A stretch of DNA of 32,152 nucleotides from Bacteroidetes bacterium GWF2_35_48 (GCA_001769125.1 MEOG01000053.1:1-32152); one strand, 5' to 3'; positions 1 to 9,900 are shown, numbered from the stretch's first letter. Notes: generated by a model not told the origin, from the sequence alone. Made by a program: numbers and translations.

Positions 1-126
1 AAATAAATAAATTACATCGAAATATGCAACCTTTTTTTTAAGTATTTATTAACATTATGTTGTTAATAATCAGAATATTACGAAGTCCGAAACGTTAGTC
101 ATTTAACATTCTGTGAAAAATATTTG
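1..126. other. AT-rich intergenic end of window
   Basis: No coding sequence or RNA gene is visible in these 126 bases, which lie 3' of the minus-strand beta-helix gene. A 7-bp inverted repeat (48-54 with 61-67) is present, but on the minus strand it is not followed by a T-run, so I do not call it a terminator. Confidence 0.5.
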
Positions 127-2379
127 TTACTCAATAACGAATTTTCCTGTATGAATTTTTCCATCATTCATAATCTGAAAAAAGTAAATTCCGTTTTTCA
201 AATTACCTTTATTTACCTGGATTTCGAACGAATTTATATTGTGTTGCGTTGACACGATTTGTCCAAAAGAATTAAATATTATTAAAACAGCATTGACCAT
301 TTTTATATTATTTTTAATCAAGGCTGACTTATCAAACGGGTTTGGATACACTTTAACATTTGAATTACAAAAATCGGAATTTAATATTCCTGTCTGGTAC
401 TCGTGCTCATAACACCCTATGTCTATTATCGCAGATAGCATTTCATTCCCAACCTGTACACGCGTGTTCCCGTTAAAATCAAATTCTCCAACAGGAATTC
501 CGGTAGTGTCTGGTGTTCCTGAATCAATGCAGGGGCTATTAGCCTGAAGTTGAAAATTTCCGGTATTTATATCTGTAAATTCGGGGCTTTGAACAATTGA
601 ACTTGTGTCTTGCTGATACAAATTTTGATAATCAGCAAATTCAGACATTGTAAAAGCATTAATTGAAACATTGCCCCACCTGATATCTATCAAAGTATCT
701 GTGAGCGTTTGAAACCAACAATTATTATTTAAGGTAAGAGAATCCAGATCGTAATATCTTAACACATACAAACCCGCTGACGTAGCCTCATAGAACACAT
801 TGTTCAAAATATTAAAGTTGCTTGTTGGAGCATCTATCTGAAAAAAATTCAGATGTCTTCCTCTCTTATCTGGTCGTTGATCGTGTGCCCATGTATTTCC
901 TGCAAAAAGGCAAGTGTTATTAATAAAAAAGATGTTCTCTGTTAATGATTCTGTAGGCCGATTCCAATACTCAAAAGACCACTCTGCATTATAAATAAGA
1001 TTATTCCTGTATATTATATTTGATTGAACAGCGACATTTCCTTGATTTTGATTTGTCATTGCGGCATCATAAATCTCCCATACCCTGCACTGTTCAACTA
1101 AATTGTTTGAGGCATTACTCCAAAATTCTATACCATTTCCATAACGCACTACACCATAAGGTGGAAGATATATGGCTCCTCCTCCAATATATGAAATGTC
1201 ACATTTTTGAATCATAATATGGTCTGTATTTCCTCCCCCAATTCCATGCGCACTTCCATATTTTAATTCAAGATTTTCATATATAACATACGCTTTATTT
1301 TCCTGATTAATAATATTCCGAGATAAAGCACATTCTATATCGCTGTAAAAAAGTCCGGGATTGATAGTGCTGTACAAGTGAAGCCTGAGGTTATTCGCAT
1401 CATACAAATAATCACCCTGCGTCAGCAAGCTCTGTTCATCCAATTTTTTCACACCAAAAGAGGTTGCCTGATTAAAAATAATATTACCGATATCCATCGT
1501 TACCGGAGAGTTTATATCTACCTCTTTAAAACTAACATTATCTAAATATAAAATTGAACTGTCTGGTATCGTATTTCCGATAAAAAAATCTAACATAGCA
1601 TCATTTGCAGTAATTGAAGAATAATAATAGAGAGCGTATGTGTTCCATACTGTATCTATGACAGGAGGAATAACAGTATTTGAATAATACAGATTATACG
1701 GGCTTGATGATTTCATTAACAGAATACCGCCCAGTTGAAAATTTACAGAAGATTTTGCCTTGAAAGACAAACAATACACATGTCCCTGATCAATAGATAA
1801 ACCAGGGGTACTGAATTGAATATCGTAAAAATTATCTCCATTTTCAGTACAATTTATTTTGTATGATGCCGGAGGTGAAGAATATTCATCCGTAGACCAT
1901 TCACCAGAGGCTATAGCATTTCCTTCTGTGTAAAAATACCAGTTATTCGCATCAATATCGAAGAAGGGATTTAAAATCAATTCTGAACCTATTATTGAAG
2001 AAGATGCTGTTGACCAAATATTATTCCCTGTATTTACCCAATTTGAAGTATCACTTAAATTTACGGAACCCATGATCATTGGTTTGTTGCCTGCACCATA
2101 AGCACCATAATAAATATACCCGTTATTATTCCCACTATTCGGAACAAGTTGCCCGCGCCAGATATCACCACGTTTAAAAAGTATTGAATCATTGGGCTGA
2201 AAAGAAAAACCATTCACTTTTTCTAATGTTTGCCAACTGTTTATTTCTGATGTTCCTGAATGAAAATCAGAACCATTATTTGACACGTAATAGGTTGTAG
2301 CATTACTATTGCCGGCAAATAACAATAAAAAAACAAAACTACTTATTATTACAAGACTAAAATTATTCATTGTTTTCAT
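127..2379 (-). CDS. Secreted beta-helix protein with CBM-like domain and type IX secretion sorting domain
   Basis: Predicted 750-residue exported protein. I chose the ATG at 2379 because it begins a clean signal peptide (MKTMNNFSLV, hydrophobic core, cleavage after NSNA). The longer open frame to 2463 would run into the upstream gene. After the signal, residues about 134-287 (ELILNPFFD to LYLDNVSF) look like a jelly-roll carbohydrate-binding module of the CBM4/9 type. Residues about 362-612 show the N/I-rich short strands of a right-handed parallel beta-helix. A choice-of-anchor-Q-like motif (SPCIDSG, then DFNG and IDIGCYE) follows. The last ~80 residues are a type A sorting domain: VYPNPF, GNLKNGIYFFQI, then GKFVIE. 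The likely role is binding or cleaving a polysaccharide at the cell surface; substrate and catalytic residues cannot be assigned. It lies 43 bp downstream of the propeller gene, probably in the same transcript. Confidence 0.82.
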   Translation of the reverse strand: MKTMNNFSLVIISSFVFLLLFAGNSNATTYYVSNNGSDFHSGTSEINSWQTLEKVNGFSFQPNDSILFKRGDIWRGQLVPNSGNNNGYIYYGAYGAGNKPMIMGSVNLSDTSNWVNTGNNIWSTASSSIIGSELILNPFFDIDANNWYFYTEGNAIASGEWSTDEYSSPPASYKINCTENGDNFYDIQFSTPGLSIDQGHVYCLSFKAKSSVNFQLGGILLMKSSSPYNLYYSNTVIPPVIDTVWNTYALYYYSSITANDAMLDFFIGNTIPDSSILYLDNVSFKEVDINSPVTMDIGNIIFNQATSFGVKKLDEQSLLTQGDYLYDANNLRLHLYSTINPGLFYSDIECALSRNIINQENKAYVIYENLELKYGSAHGIGGGNTDHIMIQKCDISYIGGGAIYLPPYGVVRYGNGIEFWSNASNNLVEQCRVWEIYDAAMTNQNQGNVAVQSNIIYRNNLIYNAEWSFEYWNRPTESLTENIFFINNTCLFAGNTWAHDQRPDKRGRHLNFFQIDAPTSNFNILNNVFYEATSAGLYVLRYYDLDSLTLNNNCWFQTLTDTLIDIRWGNVSINAFTMSEFADYQNLYQQDTSSIVQSPEFTDINTGNFQLQANSPCIDSGTPDTTGIPVGEFDFNGNTRVQVGNEMLSAIIDIGCYEHEYQTGILNSDFCNSNVKVYPNPFDKSALIKNNIKMVNAVLIIFNSFGQIVSTQHNINSFEIQVNKGNLKNGIYFFQIMNDGKIHTGKFVIE

Positions 2380-2422
2380 GCTTAAACTTTTTATTATGGA
2401 TTTACTTTTCTTACGTTTATTG

Positions 2423-3973
2423 TTACTCAATAACGAATTTTCCTGTTTGCATTTCTCCATCATTTATAATCTGAAAAAAGTAAATTCCGTTTTTCAAATT
2501 TTCTCTTTGGACAATAATTTCAGATGAATTAACATTGTTTTGAGTTGCTACAACCTGCCCTATAGAATTAAACAAGATAAAAGTAGCATTGTTAAATCGG
2601 ATGTTTGTGGAAATTTTTGTTGAAATAGTAGCAGGATTTGGATGAACTGTAACATACCCTTTGGATGAATTGCTTTCTATCTTTGAACTCTGGTCAACAG
2701 TTACGGTTATTTCTTCTTTTGTTATACAGTTATTGCTTACAATCAATACAGTGTAAGTTGTTGTAGAATCAGGAGAAGCAATAGGATTTGAAATCGCGGG
2801 ATTGCTTAAATTATCCATCGGATCCCAGGAGAAATAATCTCCTCCTGTAGCCCAAAGCTGAATGGATTCTCCTGAAGAAATAATTGTATCATTAATCGAA
2901 TTTGTATTACAATTTGTAGAAAACAAAACATCGCGTGGTGCAGTAGCATAAAAGATGGAATTAACAGTATCAATATTAAGCGAGTCTCCATATAGCCAAA
3001 AATCTTCATAGTACATTTTGTAAACTGTATCATTTGGATCCCATACAACATCAACTGCCCAGAAACTTGAAGTATGCTCGGGATCAGATGTCAAAACCGG
3101 GTTACCGGGGTACTGAATCCAATGAACTCCATTAAGTGTTACAGCATAACCAACCCTTGCAGAATCATACTGACCATTATTAAAACTGACACCGCTGTAC
3201 CACATTTCAATAATTCCATTGGTTTCAATTAAAGCCGGAGCAGCAACAGCAATATCATTCCATGAAGGATAATTTCCGACTGGAATAACAGGGTAATCAG
3301 GATATTTAATAAAATTACTGCCATCCATAGACACAGCTAAACCGAGTTGAACAAAACCCGTTGTATCCTTTCCCGTGTAAAGAAGCGCATATAGACCCGA
3401 TTCAGCATTATAATATGCAGCCGGTGATTCAATAAAATGGCCATCCCAATCTCCCTGTTCCCCTTTTTCCAATACTTTCCCATGTCTTGTCCAGTTAATA
3501 CCATCAGGAGAAGTAGCAAGCCCCAATGCAGTGTGATCCTGACCTTGATAATAAGTTGAGTCGCCATAGTAATACAATTTGAACTCTGTGCCATCCCAAA
3601 GTATTTCCGGAGTATCCAGCCATTGCCCATCCCACTGACCAGATCCACTTACATCTAACACCGGGTTATTTGGATATTTGGTCCATGTAACACCATCAAC
3701 AGACCAGGCATAATGAATACGTCCTCGTGTAATCGGATCAAACTGGTTTTCTCCTTCTGCAACAGCATACCACATTTTAAAAGTATCATTGTGAATGATT
3801 ACTGTTGGCTGCCCGTAAGCGCCCCACATACCTGAAGCAGGGTTCATTGATAAAACAGGTGTGTCAGGAAAAGCTAACCAGTTTACTTGAGAAAATGTTA
3901 TTTCAGAAAAGAAAAAACAAAATAAAATGACAATAATTTTTACGCAGATAAAAAGTGTTTTAGTAGTTTTCAT
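2423..3973 (-). CDS. Secreted five-bladed propeller glycosidase-like protein with type IX sorting domain
   Basis: 516-residue exported protein. The ATG at 3973 gives a proper signal peptide (MKTTKTLFICVK, hydrophobic stretch, cleavage after ITFSQ); an in-frame upstream ATG at 4003 would add ten charged residues and is less likely. The body repeats a blade motif, about five times, of the form GYA-S-DG-W-YP-NPVL. This is typical of the GH43/GH32/GH130-type five-bladed beta-propeller superfamily. It is followed by an Ig/PKD-like stretch (SSGESIQLWATGG to TTTYTVLI) and a type A sorting domain (VHPNPATIS, ENLKNGIYFFQI, GKFVIE). The role is probably cleavage or binding of extracellular glycans. I cannot prove catalytic acids from sequence alone, so a non-catalytic propeller is possible. 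It is first in a probable two-gene unit with the beta-helix gene. Confidence 0.8.
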   Translation of the reverse strand: MKTTKTLFICVKIIVILFCFFFSEITFSQVNWLAFPDTPVLSMNPASGMWGAYGQPTVIIHNDTFKMWYAVAEGENQFDPITRGRIHYAWSVDGVTWTKYPNNPVLDVSGSGQWDGQWLDTPEILWDGTEFKLYYYGDSTYYQGQDHTALGLATSPDGINWTRHGKVLEKGEQGDWDGHFIESPAAYYNAESGLYALLYTGKDTTGFVQLGLAVSMDGSNFIKYPDYPVIPVGNYPSWNDIAVAAPALIETNGIIEMWYSGVSFNNGQYDSARVGYAVTLNGVHWIQYPGNPVLTSDPEHTSSFWAVDVVWDPNDTVYKMYYEDFWLYGDSLNIDTVNSIFYATAPRDVLFSTNCNTNSINDTIISSGESIQLWATGGDYFSWDPMDNLSNPAISNPIASPDSTTTYTVLIVSNNCITKEEITVTVDQSSKIESNSSKGYVTVHPNPATISTKISTNIRFNNATFILFNSIGQVVATQNNVNSSEIIVQRENLKNGIYFFQIINDGEMQTGKFVIE

Positions 3974-4052
3974 TTGTATACGGATTTTAAGTTTATTTGC
4001 CAAAATTAATGAGATAATTTGAAACTTGTAAAAACGACTTTAGTAGTTTTTC

Positions 4053-4140
4053 AAGCAAGCATCACAGCATATCAGGGTCGGACTGCGCGATAGCATTCCC
4101 TACAGCTAGTCCTGCCCTGATGTTCCGGGTGTGCTTGCTT
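4053..4140. repeat. Large imperfect intergenic hairpin
   Basis: The arms begin with AAGCAAGCA (4053-4061) and end with TGCTTGCTT (4132-4140). Further in, ATCAGGGTCGGACT pairs with AGTCCTGCCCTGAT with two mismatches, and TAGC/GCTA pair near the tip. It lies between the LVIVD gene and the propeller gene. The direct repeat CGACTTTA occurs on both sides (4035-4042 and 4168-4175). It could be a REP-like or small mobile palindrome. No T-run is present, so it is not a simple terminator. Confidence 0.7.
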
Positions 4141-4177
4141 AATTTTCCACAGAAAATGTCGAATAACCGACTTTAAT

Positions 4178-6499
4178 TTATTTGACAATTATTCTTCTGC
4201 TTTGTGTTAAATTGTTGCTATCTGTTAATTTAACAAAATACAAGCCCTTCGACCATTTTTTTGTGTTTATTTCAATGCTTTTTCCAGACATTATTTTTTT
4301 GAAAATTTCTTTCCCGGAAACATCATAAATTACAATAGTATTTTGCTTCGCATTATCAGCATCATTTATTTTTATTGTGAAAAAATCAGAAGCGGGATTC
4401 GGAAAAATTGTAAAAAAATCATTTGTATATTGTGCTTTCTCTTCAACACCTATCAGAGAATGATCGAATGGTTCAATAATAATAACCCCTGCATGAAAAT
4501 CACAAAGAAATATTTGCCCATCATCTCCAACAGTAATTGCTGTACTTCCAAAAACATTCGTCCAACCGCCCGTACCTTTTGATTCCGCAACAAGAACAGC
4601 CTGTGTTTGTGAAGCTACATCGTAAACTTTCATCCCATAAAACCTGTCAGCAACATATACATAGTTATTTTTTAAAACAATATCCATGACACGTTGCGTT
4701 GGTTTAAAATCGGTAAATATTGTCTGTAAATCCGATCCATTCCATCTAAACAAAGCAAACTGAGCCCCGTACCCTACAGCAATAACGCCATTTTCAACAG
4801 AAATACCAAAAATTTCAGAAAAAGATAAAGTGCCCCAAGTCATTGTTAGTTTTATAGTATCGAGAAAAACAAAAGCATTATTAACAACTTTCTGCGCAAC
4901 AAGAAAAATATCATTCCCGATTTTTTTTCCATAGTAAACCGTATCACCAGCCACGCACATTGCTCTCGAATCACAGTTCATCGAATCTATAGCCAAAACA
5001 GGAAAATTATTTATTGAATTGAAAGGATCAAATAATTCAATCCACTTACCCCCCAAAAGATTGTCATAAGTTGCAATCATGCGCTGCCCGGTATTAGTAT
5101 TTATGATACTCAAATGATTCATCCAGTTTTTGCTCATATCATAAGCCAACTGGGGTTGTCCGCCCATTTGCCAGGGTTTAATATTATATACCTCCGAGGA
5201 ATTTATCATCAGCAATGTATCGTTCAGAAATTCTAAATCACTTGAAAAATAATGATTGTTAAGATCGTAAATATGCATTAATTTCGATTGTGCATTAAAA
5301 CCGGAGGAGTACTGTAAACTGTCAATATTGTAGGCAATCAATCCGTATCCTTCATGACAAGCCCATAAAAGATTGTTTTTCACTTTCGCATCCACACACC
5401 AGCCGCCTGTTTCATATAACCCTAACGTATCATAAGGAGATAACTGTGAAACATCACTTACCAGCACACCACACCACTCAGATGCCATTGCAATATAAGG
5501 AGTGCCATGCATTAATGCAGCATCAAAATGCCAGAGTCCGGGAATAACAAACCCGATTTTTTTCATTGTATCAACAGGTAATCCTGAAGCATCAACAATT
5601 GGCATATAAGCAAGAGGAAAAGAAGCCGTGTCATAAGCGGCTGTTGTTACTATGAACAAAGTATCATTTCTTGAATCCATATTCATGATATTCATTTGTG
5701 CTAAGCCCGGTATACCGCCGTCAACGAAAAAAGTATCAATTGGATTCAGGGTTGAACCATTAAACTGTAGTGCAAACAAATTTGATTTTGTAAATAATAA
5801 ATTTTCGGGACCGCCACATACATAAATAATATCATCTCTTAAATCAGCAAAATGAACATTCTGTACAACGTTCAGCCATGCGCTTGACCATACAGCAATA
5901 GGTACAGATAAATTATAAACAGAATATACAGAAATATTCCCTTCTGTAAGTAATGTTCCTTTATTTCCCACTGCAATATAATCACCCCTTTGTGCCACAC
6001 AATAAGATGCAGGGCCACTAAAGGAAGCCAGCTTTGAAAAACCAGATGCAGTGTTGTATTTGAGCATTCGTACTGTTTTATGATCTGCCACATAAAGCGT
6101 ATCATTCGTACGCCATAAGTCGTAGGCAGCAGAATCTCCCATATTTTTCATATCATAATGGTGCAGAATAGTCAAATCAGGAGAAGTATAGTCAAGAGCA
6201 AAAACGCCTTCATGCGTAACTGCTGCAAACAAAATATTACCATCAAGGGAAGTTTCATTCACGAGTCCCATAAAAGGTCTTTTTGCAATTATCTGTGGAG
6301 AAAAAGGATTTGAGAAGTCGTATATCCAAATGCTGGTACCACAGCCAACAATTAATTTGTGTCCCACAATGTCCCAGTTTACATGAGCACTCGCGCCACC
6401 GGGGGTTTGCCCTAGTTTGTTTAAAGTTTGAACCGTTTGCGCATGAATATTTAAACAGGCGAAAAAGAAAAAAAGCAAAATAATAAAAATTGTTTTCAT
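4178..6499 (-). CDS. Secreted LVIVD-type beta-propeller protein with type IX sorting domain
   Basis: 773-residue protein with a signal peptide (MKTIFIILLFFFFACLNIHA, then QTVQ). The body is made of repeated segments with patterns such as LWRTNDTLYVAD, NNLLWACHEGYGL and KNNYVYVADRFYG followed by KVYDV. This is the LVIVD/WD-like propeller arrangement often found in Bacteroidota surface proteins. The last ~85 residues are a type A sorting domain: FTIFPNPASDFFTI, IYDVSGKEIF, KGLYFVKL, ending in SRRIIVK. It is expected to be exported by the Por system and anchored or released at the surface. The function is probably binding or scaffolding; no catalytic motif is seen. It is separated from the propeller gene downstream by about 200 bp holding a hairpin, so it is likely its own transcript. 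Confidence 0.8.
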   Translation of the reverse strand: MKTIFIILLFFFFACLNIHAQTVQTLNKLGQTPGGASAHVNWDIVGHKLIVGCGTSIWIYDFSNPFSPQIIAKRPFMGLVNETSLDGNILFAAVTHEGVFALDYTSPDLTILHHYDMKNMGDSAAYDLWRTNDTLYVADHKTVRMLKYNTASGFSKLASFSGPASYCVAQRGDYIAVGNKGTLLTEGNISVYSVYNLSVPIAVWSSAWLNVVQNVHFADLRDDIIYVCGGPENLLFTKSNLFALQFNGSTLNPIDTFFVDGGIPGLAQMNIMNMDSRNDTLFIVTTAAYDTASFPLAYMPIVDASGLPVDTMKKIGFVIPGLWHFDAALMHGTPYIAMASEWCGVLVSDVSQLSPYDTLGLYETGGWCVDAKVKNNLLWACHEGYGLIAYNIDSLQYSSGFNAQSKLMHIYDLNNHYFSSDLEFLNDTLLMINSSEVYNIKPWQMGGQPQLAYDMSKNWMNHLSIINTNTGQRMIATYDNLLGGKWIELFDPFNSINNFPVLAIDSMNCDSRAMCVAGDTVYYGKKIGNDIFLVAQKVVNNAFVFLDTIKLTMTWGTLSFSEIFGISVENGVIAVGYGAQFALFRWNGSDLQTIFTDFKPTQRVMDIVLKNNYVYVADRFYGMKVYDVASQTQAVLVAESKGTGGWTNVFGSTAITVGDDGQIFLCDFHAGVIIIEPFDHSLIGVEEKAQYTNDFFTIFPNPASDFFTIKINDADNAKQNTIVIYDVSGKEIFKKIMSGKSIEINTKKWSKGLYFVKLTDSNNLTQSRRIIVK

Positions 6500-6603
6500 A
6501 GTAGTATGGGTATTTTAGTTAATAATATGCGCTTGTTGATTTGTTCCTTACAAAATTCTGTCAAAAAATTTACCCCGCACAGGATTGCTTTCTATCTTTA
6601 ATC

Positions 6604-6630
6604 CCTGCCTGCTCGACGCAGTCAGGCAGG
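6604..6630. repeat. CCTGCCTG/CAGGCAGG hairpin repeat
   Basis: A perfect 8-bp inverted repeat (6604-6611 with 6623-6630) around an 11-base loop, in the non-coding gap 6500-6744. The same arm sequence forms the hairpin at 26530-26550. In the same gap, ACAGGATTGCT occurs twice (about 6580-6590 and 6719-6729). I see no gene here. Confidence 0.75.
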
Positions 6631-6744
6631 CTACTACTACTTCTTAATCCATTTTTATCTCTCATATTCCCGCAAACCTGTGAAGATAGCATCCGCACAA
6701 GCCTTATCGCAATACCTCACAGGATTGCTGTTTTTTTAAACAAA

Positions 6745-6766
6745 ACTACCCGGTTTTCCGGGTAGT
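6745..6766 (-). terminator. Intrinsic terminator of the ABC transporter gene
   Basis: A perfect 9-bp stem (ACTACCCGG / CCGGGTAGT) with a TTTT loop sits 8 bases after the stop codon. On the minus strand it is followed by TTTTGTTTAAAAAAA. Confidence 0.85.
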
Positions 6767-6774
6767 AAATTTCA

Positions 6775-9700
6775 TTAATCTTTAGGTTTGAAGAGCTTTT
6801 CACTCAATCTTTCAAGCTGGTCGAGGAGTTTTTTCAACCATTGAAAATATAAAGCCAGATAGAGTGTTAATATTGAAAACCACACTACAGCAAGGTTTAG
6901 CCAATACGTTTCCACATAGCCCCCAAACAATTTTTTTCTTGGTGCGTAGAAATGAGCCTTAACAAAGGGGTGTAGAGGATCCTGAAAAATAGGATCAATT
7001 TTTCTGTACAAATGATCTTCAAATTCAACAACTCTGTCTTCCACATCCGAATTGCAAACAAGCTTTTCTAAACTTTCATTTGAATATTTTCGTTTCAGCA
7101 TTTCCAACTCATGTCTTTGCTTATCTGTTTGCGTAATTTTTTTATTGTGTTTTTCACGCTTATCTGCAGCATTATTATATAATTTGATATAATACTGCCT
7201 GAGTGCTGTACAATACGCTTTTACCTGATCAATAATTTCAGGTCTTAATTTTTCGTAAGCAAGAAGATCAAGCTTTCCCGGGTACTTGATTTTTTTGTTA
7301 TATTCTAATTCAAGGTTGATCTCATTTCTTAATAAAAGAAGACTTTTTGTAACTTTATCTTTTTTGGTTTTATCTTCCCATTCACGATTAATTGAACCTA
7401 CTTCATTATCAAGTCGGGTCAGCCAGTAATCTTTTTTATAATTGGCTGTTTTCATAACCTTATCGAACATATAATACTGCTTCTGGAAACCGTTTTCTTT
7501 AAACTGATGTACGGCGAGAGCTTCATAAGCCCAGCGTGCTGTGATGATTTCACCGTACCAAGGGATATCGCTCGGATTAGAAATAGAAGGATTCAGTTTA
7601 TCAAATTTCACGATAATACCTGAAAGTATCATCTGTGGAATAACGAGGAAAGGAATAAGAATATAAATAGTAACCGCTGTTTTAAAACTATCAGAAACAT
7701 TCAGTCCGAGAATATTTGCAAAGCAGAAAGAGCTGAACAACGCTAACCAGTAGTGAAAATACATACCTTTTATTTCCATGATTGAATTGCCGACAATTAT
7801 AAAGGAAAAAGCCTGAATGGCACTCAATGTAAATAATATGGCAATTTTAGACATCAGGTAACTGCCCCTGCTGAGATTCAGGAAAGACTCACGTTTGAGA
7901 ATTAACCGGTCTTTGATGATTTCTTCAGCACTTACTGTTAATCCGACAAAAATCGCTACAATAACAGACATGAAAATATAAACAGGAAGGTTACTGTTAC
8001 TCAAAAGTGTATACCCGAATTCGTTGTTAACGTCAACATTAAAATATTTAATAATGTATGCAAGAAAGAAAGCAAGAATAGGAGATTCGAGAAGGTTAAT
8101 CGTTAAATACTGAGTATTGGCAAGTTTTGATAATACATCACGAATAACAAAAACCTTCCATTGTTTCAATTTTGAAGGAATTTTAAAAGATATTTCCGGT
8201 ACGCTCTCAGGAAGAATGTAATCTTTTTTTGATTCACATTCCGTGTATTTTTTGTAATGTTGCTGCCATTCTTTGGGAGCTGTTTTCCGGGTATGTGTAG
8301 GATTACCGTATTCATCAAGTACACTTGCTTCAACAATATTGAAAACCTGTTCGGGATTAACATTTCCGCAAAGAGTACATTCGCTTTCATTCCAGTCAGC
8401 CTGATGCATCCTGGATTTAAAATACATGATGGAGTCAACAGGATTACCATTGTATATCAAATATCCACCCGTATCAAGAATAACGAGCTTGTCAAACATT
8501 TTAAAAATATCGGAAGAAGGCTGGTGAATAACGACAAACACAAGTTTTCCTTTAAAGGCAAGTTCCTTTAAAAGGTCCATGATATTTTCAGAGTCGCGTG
8601 AAGAAAGACCGGAAGTAGGTTCGTCGAGAAAAAGAACAGCAGGCTCACGAATAAGTTCAAGAGAAATATTCAAACGCTTACGCTGACCTCCGGAAATCTT
8701 TTTGTTAAGCGGACTACCCACTTTCATATTTTTAATTTCAAAAAGACCGAGGTTTCTGAGCAGGGTGTCTACAGCTTCCACAAGTTGTTCTTCCGTGTAA
8801 TTATCGAAACACAGTTTTGCATTGTAGTATAAATTCTGGAAAACCGTGAGTTCTTCGATCAGCAGATCGTCTTGAGAAACGTGTCCGATTAATCCATCAA
8901 CTTTATCTTTTTCATCAAAAATGCTGAACCCGTTGATGCAAACATTACCGGAAGTCGGTCTTGATGCGCCGTTCAAAACATTCAGCAAAGTGGTTTTCCC
9001 GGCACCGCTCGCTCCCATGATACCAACCAGCGTTCCTGATTCCATGGCAAAATTAATAGGATGCAATCCCACCTTTCCGCCTTTAAATTTGTATTCAATA
9101 CTGCGAACATCAAAGACAATACGTGTACGTTCTGCATCTACCATAAATGCCGAAACAATAGCACTGTAATAAATGGGTTGTATTTTAGAATTCCTTATAG
9201 AACAACCGACATTTAATATATATATTTTATCTTGTTGCGCAATTTGTCCGTTGAGATACAATTCCTGTTCGCCACGATAGCGCATCAGATGAAGGTTCGT
9301 AGACTGCACGTGGAAAATAAGAATCTGACCTCTTAAAAATTCAGAATATAAATGTTTTGATGCGAGATGCTGAACGTTTTTTTCGTTATTAACAACAAGG
9401 AGTCTTGATGAAGCAGGAACTTTATCAAAAGGATAAATAACAAAACCTTTAATTCTGTTAAATTCATCCTCGGAAATATTAAAAGTATCTGCAACGGTTT
9501 TTACAAATTCATATTCCTGCTCAGAAATTTCATATTCCCCGCTTGTAGCTTCAGAAGAATCGGATTTAATAAATTCGAGCAAGCGAACAAGAACCACAAA
9601 TTTTTGTTTCTGCGCTAATTCTTCATTGATGGCAGTGCAAATTTTTAGAACTTTTACAGAACTGAGAGAAATTGCTTTCTGTCTTTTTCCTTCTGATTGC

Positions 9701-9879
9701 TTTTGCTGGTATACATTATAATACTCTTCAAAAATCTTCAGATAAACATCTACAAGTTCCTGATTTAGCAATTGCTTTAAGAATGTTTCCACAACGAGCC
9801 TGCGATCCTGTAAGTTGCTGTCAGGGCGGGCAACAATTGCAAACAACTGCATTAATGCTTTTAATATTTTCTCACTCAT
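6775..9879 (-). CDS. ABCG-type ABC transporter, fused ATPase and permease with extended N-terminus
   Basis: 1034-residue inner-membrane exporter subunit of the ABC-2/ABCG (White-type) family. Residues 1-150 are helical and acidic, faintly like a TerB-type domain. Residues 160-260 are a beta-rich region. The ATPase domain has Walker A GASGAGKTT (289-297), signature SGGQRKR (396-402), Walker B VLFLDEP (415-421) and the H-loop His452. The permease domain starts near 570, with membrane segments around 598-612, 630-650, 675-697, 707-725 and 735-757. A charged, coiled-coil-like insert of about 190 residues (795-985) precedes a last membrane helix near 990-1012. A CTLCG motif (C501, C504) between ATPase and permease could bind metal. 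Ordinary ABCG half-transporters are about 600 residues. The substrate is unknown. It is a single-gene unit with its own terminator. Confidence 0.9.
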   Translation of the reverse strand: MSEKILKALMQLFAIVARPDSNLQDRRLVVETFLKQLLNQELVDVYLKIFEEYYNVYQQKQSEGKRQKAISLSSVKVLKICTAINEELAQKQKFVVLVRLLEFIKSDSSEATSGEYEISEQEYEFVKTVADTFNISEDEFNRIKGFVIYPFDKVPASSRLLVVNNEKNVQHLASKHLYSEFLRGQILIFHVQSTNLHLMRYRGEQELYLNGQIAQQDKIYILNVGCSIRNSKIQPIYYSAIVSAFMVDAERTRIVFDVRSIEYKFKGGKVGLHPINFAMESGTLVGIMGASGAGKTTLLNVLNGASRPTSGNVCINGFSIFDEKDKVDGLIGHVSQDDLLIEELTVFQNLYYNAKLCFDNYTEEQLVEAVDTLLRNLGLFEIKNMKVGSPLNKKISGGQRKRLNISLELIREPAVLFLDEPTSGLSSRDSENIMDLLKELAFKGKLVFVVIHQPSSDIFKMFDKLVILDTGGYLIYNGNPVDSIMYFKSRMHQADWNESECTLCGNVNPEQVFNIVEASVLDEYGNPTHTRKTAPKEWQQHYKKYTECESKKDYILPESVPEISFKIPSKLKQWKVFVIRDVLSKLANTQYLTINLLESPILAFFLAYIIKYFNVDVNNEFGYTLLSNSNLPVYIFMSVIVAIFVGLTVSAEEIIKDRLILKRESFLNLSRGSYLMSKIAILFTLSAIQAFSFIIVGNSIMEIKGMYFHYWLALFSSFCFANILGLNVSDSFKTAVTIYILIPFLVIPQMILSGIIVKFDKLNPSISNPSDIPWYGEIITARWAYEALAVHQFKENGFQKQYYMFDKVMKTANYKKDYWLTRLDNEVGSINREWEDKTKKDKVTKSLLLLRNEINLELEYNKKIKYPGKLDLLAYEKLRPEIIDQVKAYCTALRQYYIKLYNNAADKREKHNKKITQTDKQRHELEMLKRKYSNESLEKLVCNSDVEDRVVEFEDHLYRKIDPIFQDPLHPFVKAHFYAPRKKLFGGYVETYWLNLAVVWFSILTLYLALYFQWLKKLLDQLERLSEKLFKPKD

Positions 9880-9900
9880 TTGTCAAATCTTTACATAAAC

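Noticed and set aside
48-67. Terminator of the beta-helix gene
   Set aside because: The 7-bp stem lies about 60 bp past the stop codon and no T-run follows it on the minus strand.
6500-6744. Riboswitch or small RNA in the gap before the LVIVD gene
   Set aside because: Only the CCTGCCTG hairpin and the ACAGGATTGCT repeats are visible; no known riboswitch core or promoter.
8257-8571. Plus-strand open frame of 104 codons
   Set aside because: It is fully inside the ABC transporter gene on the other strand.
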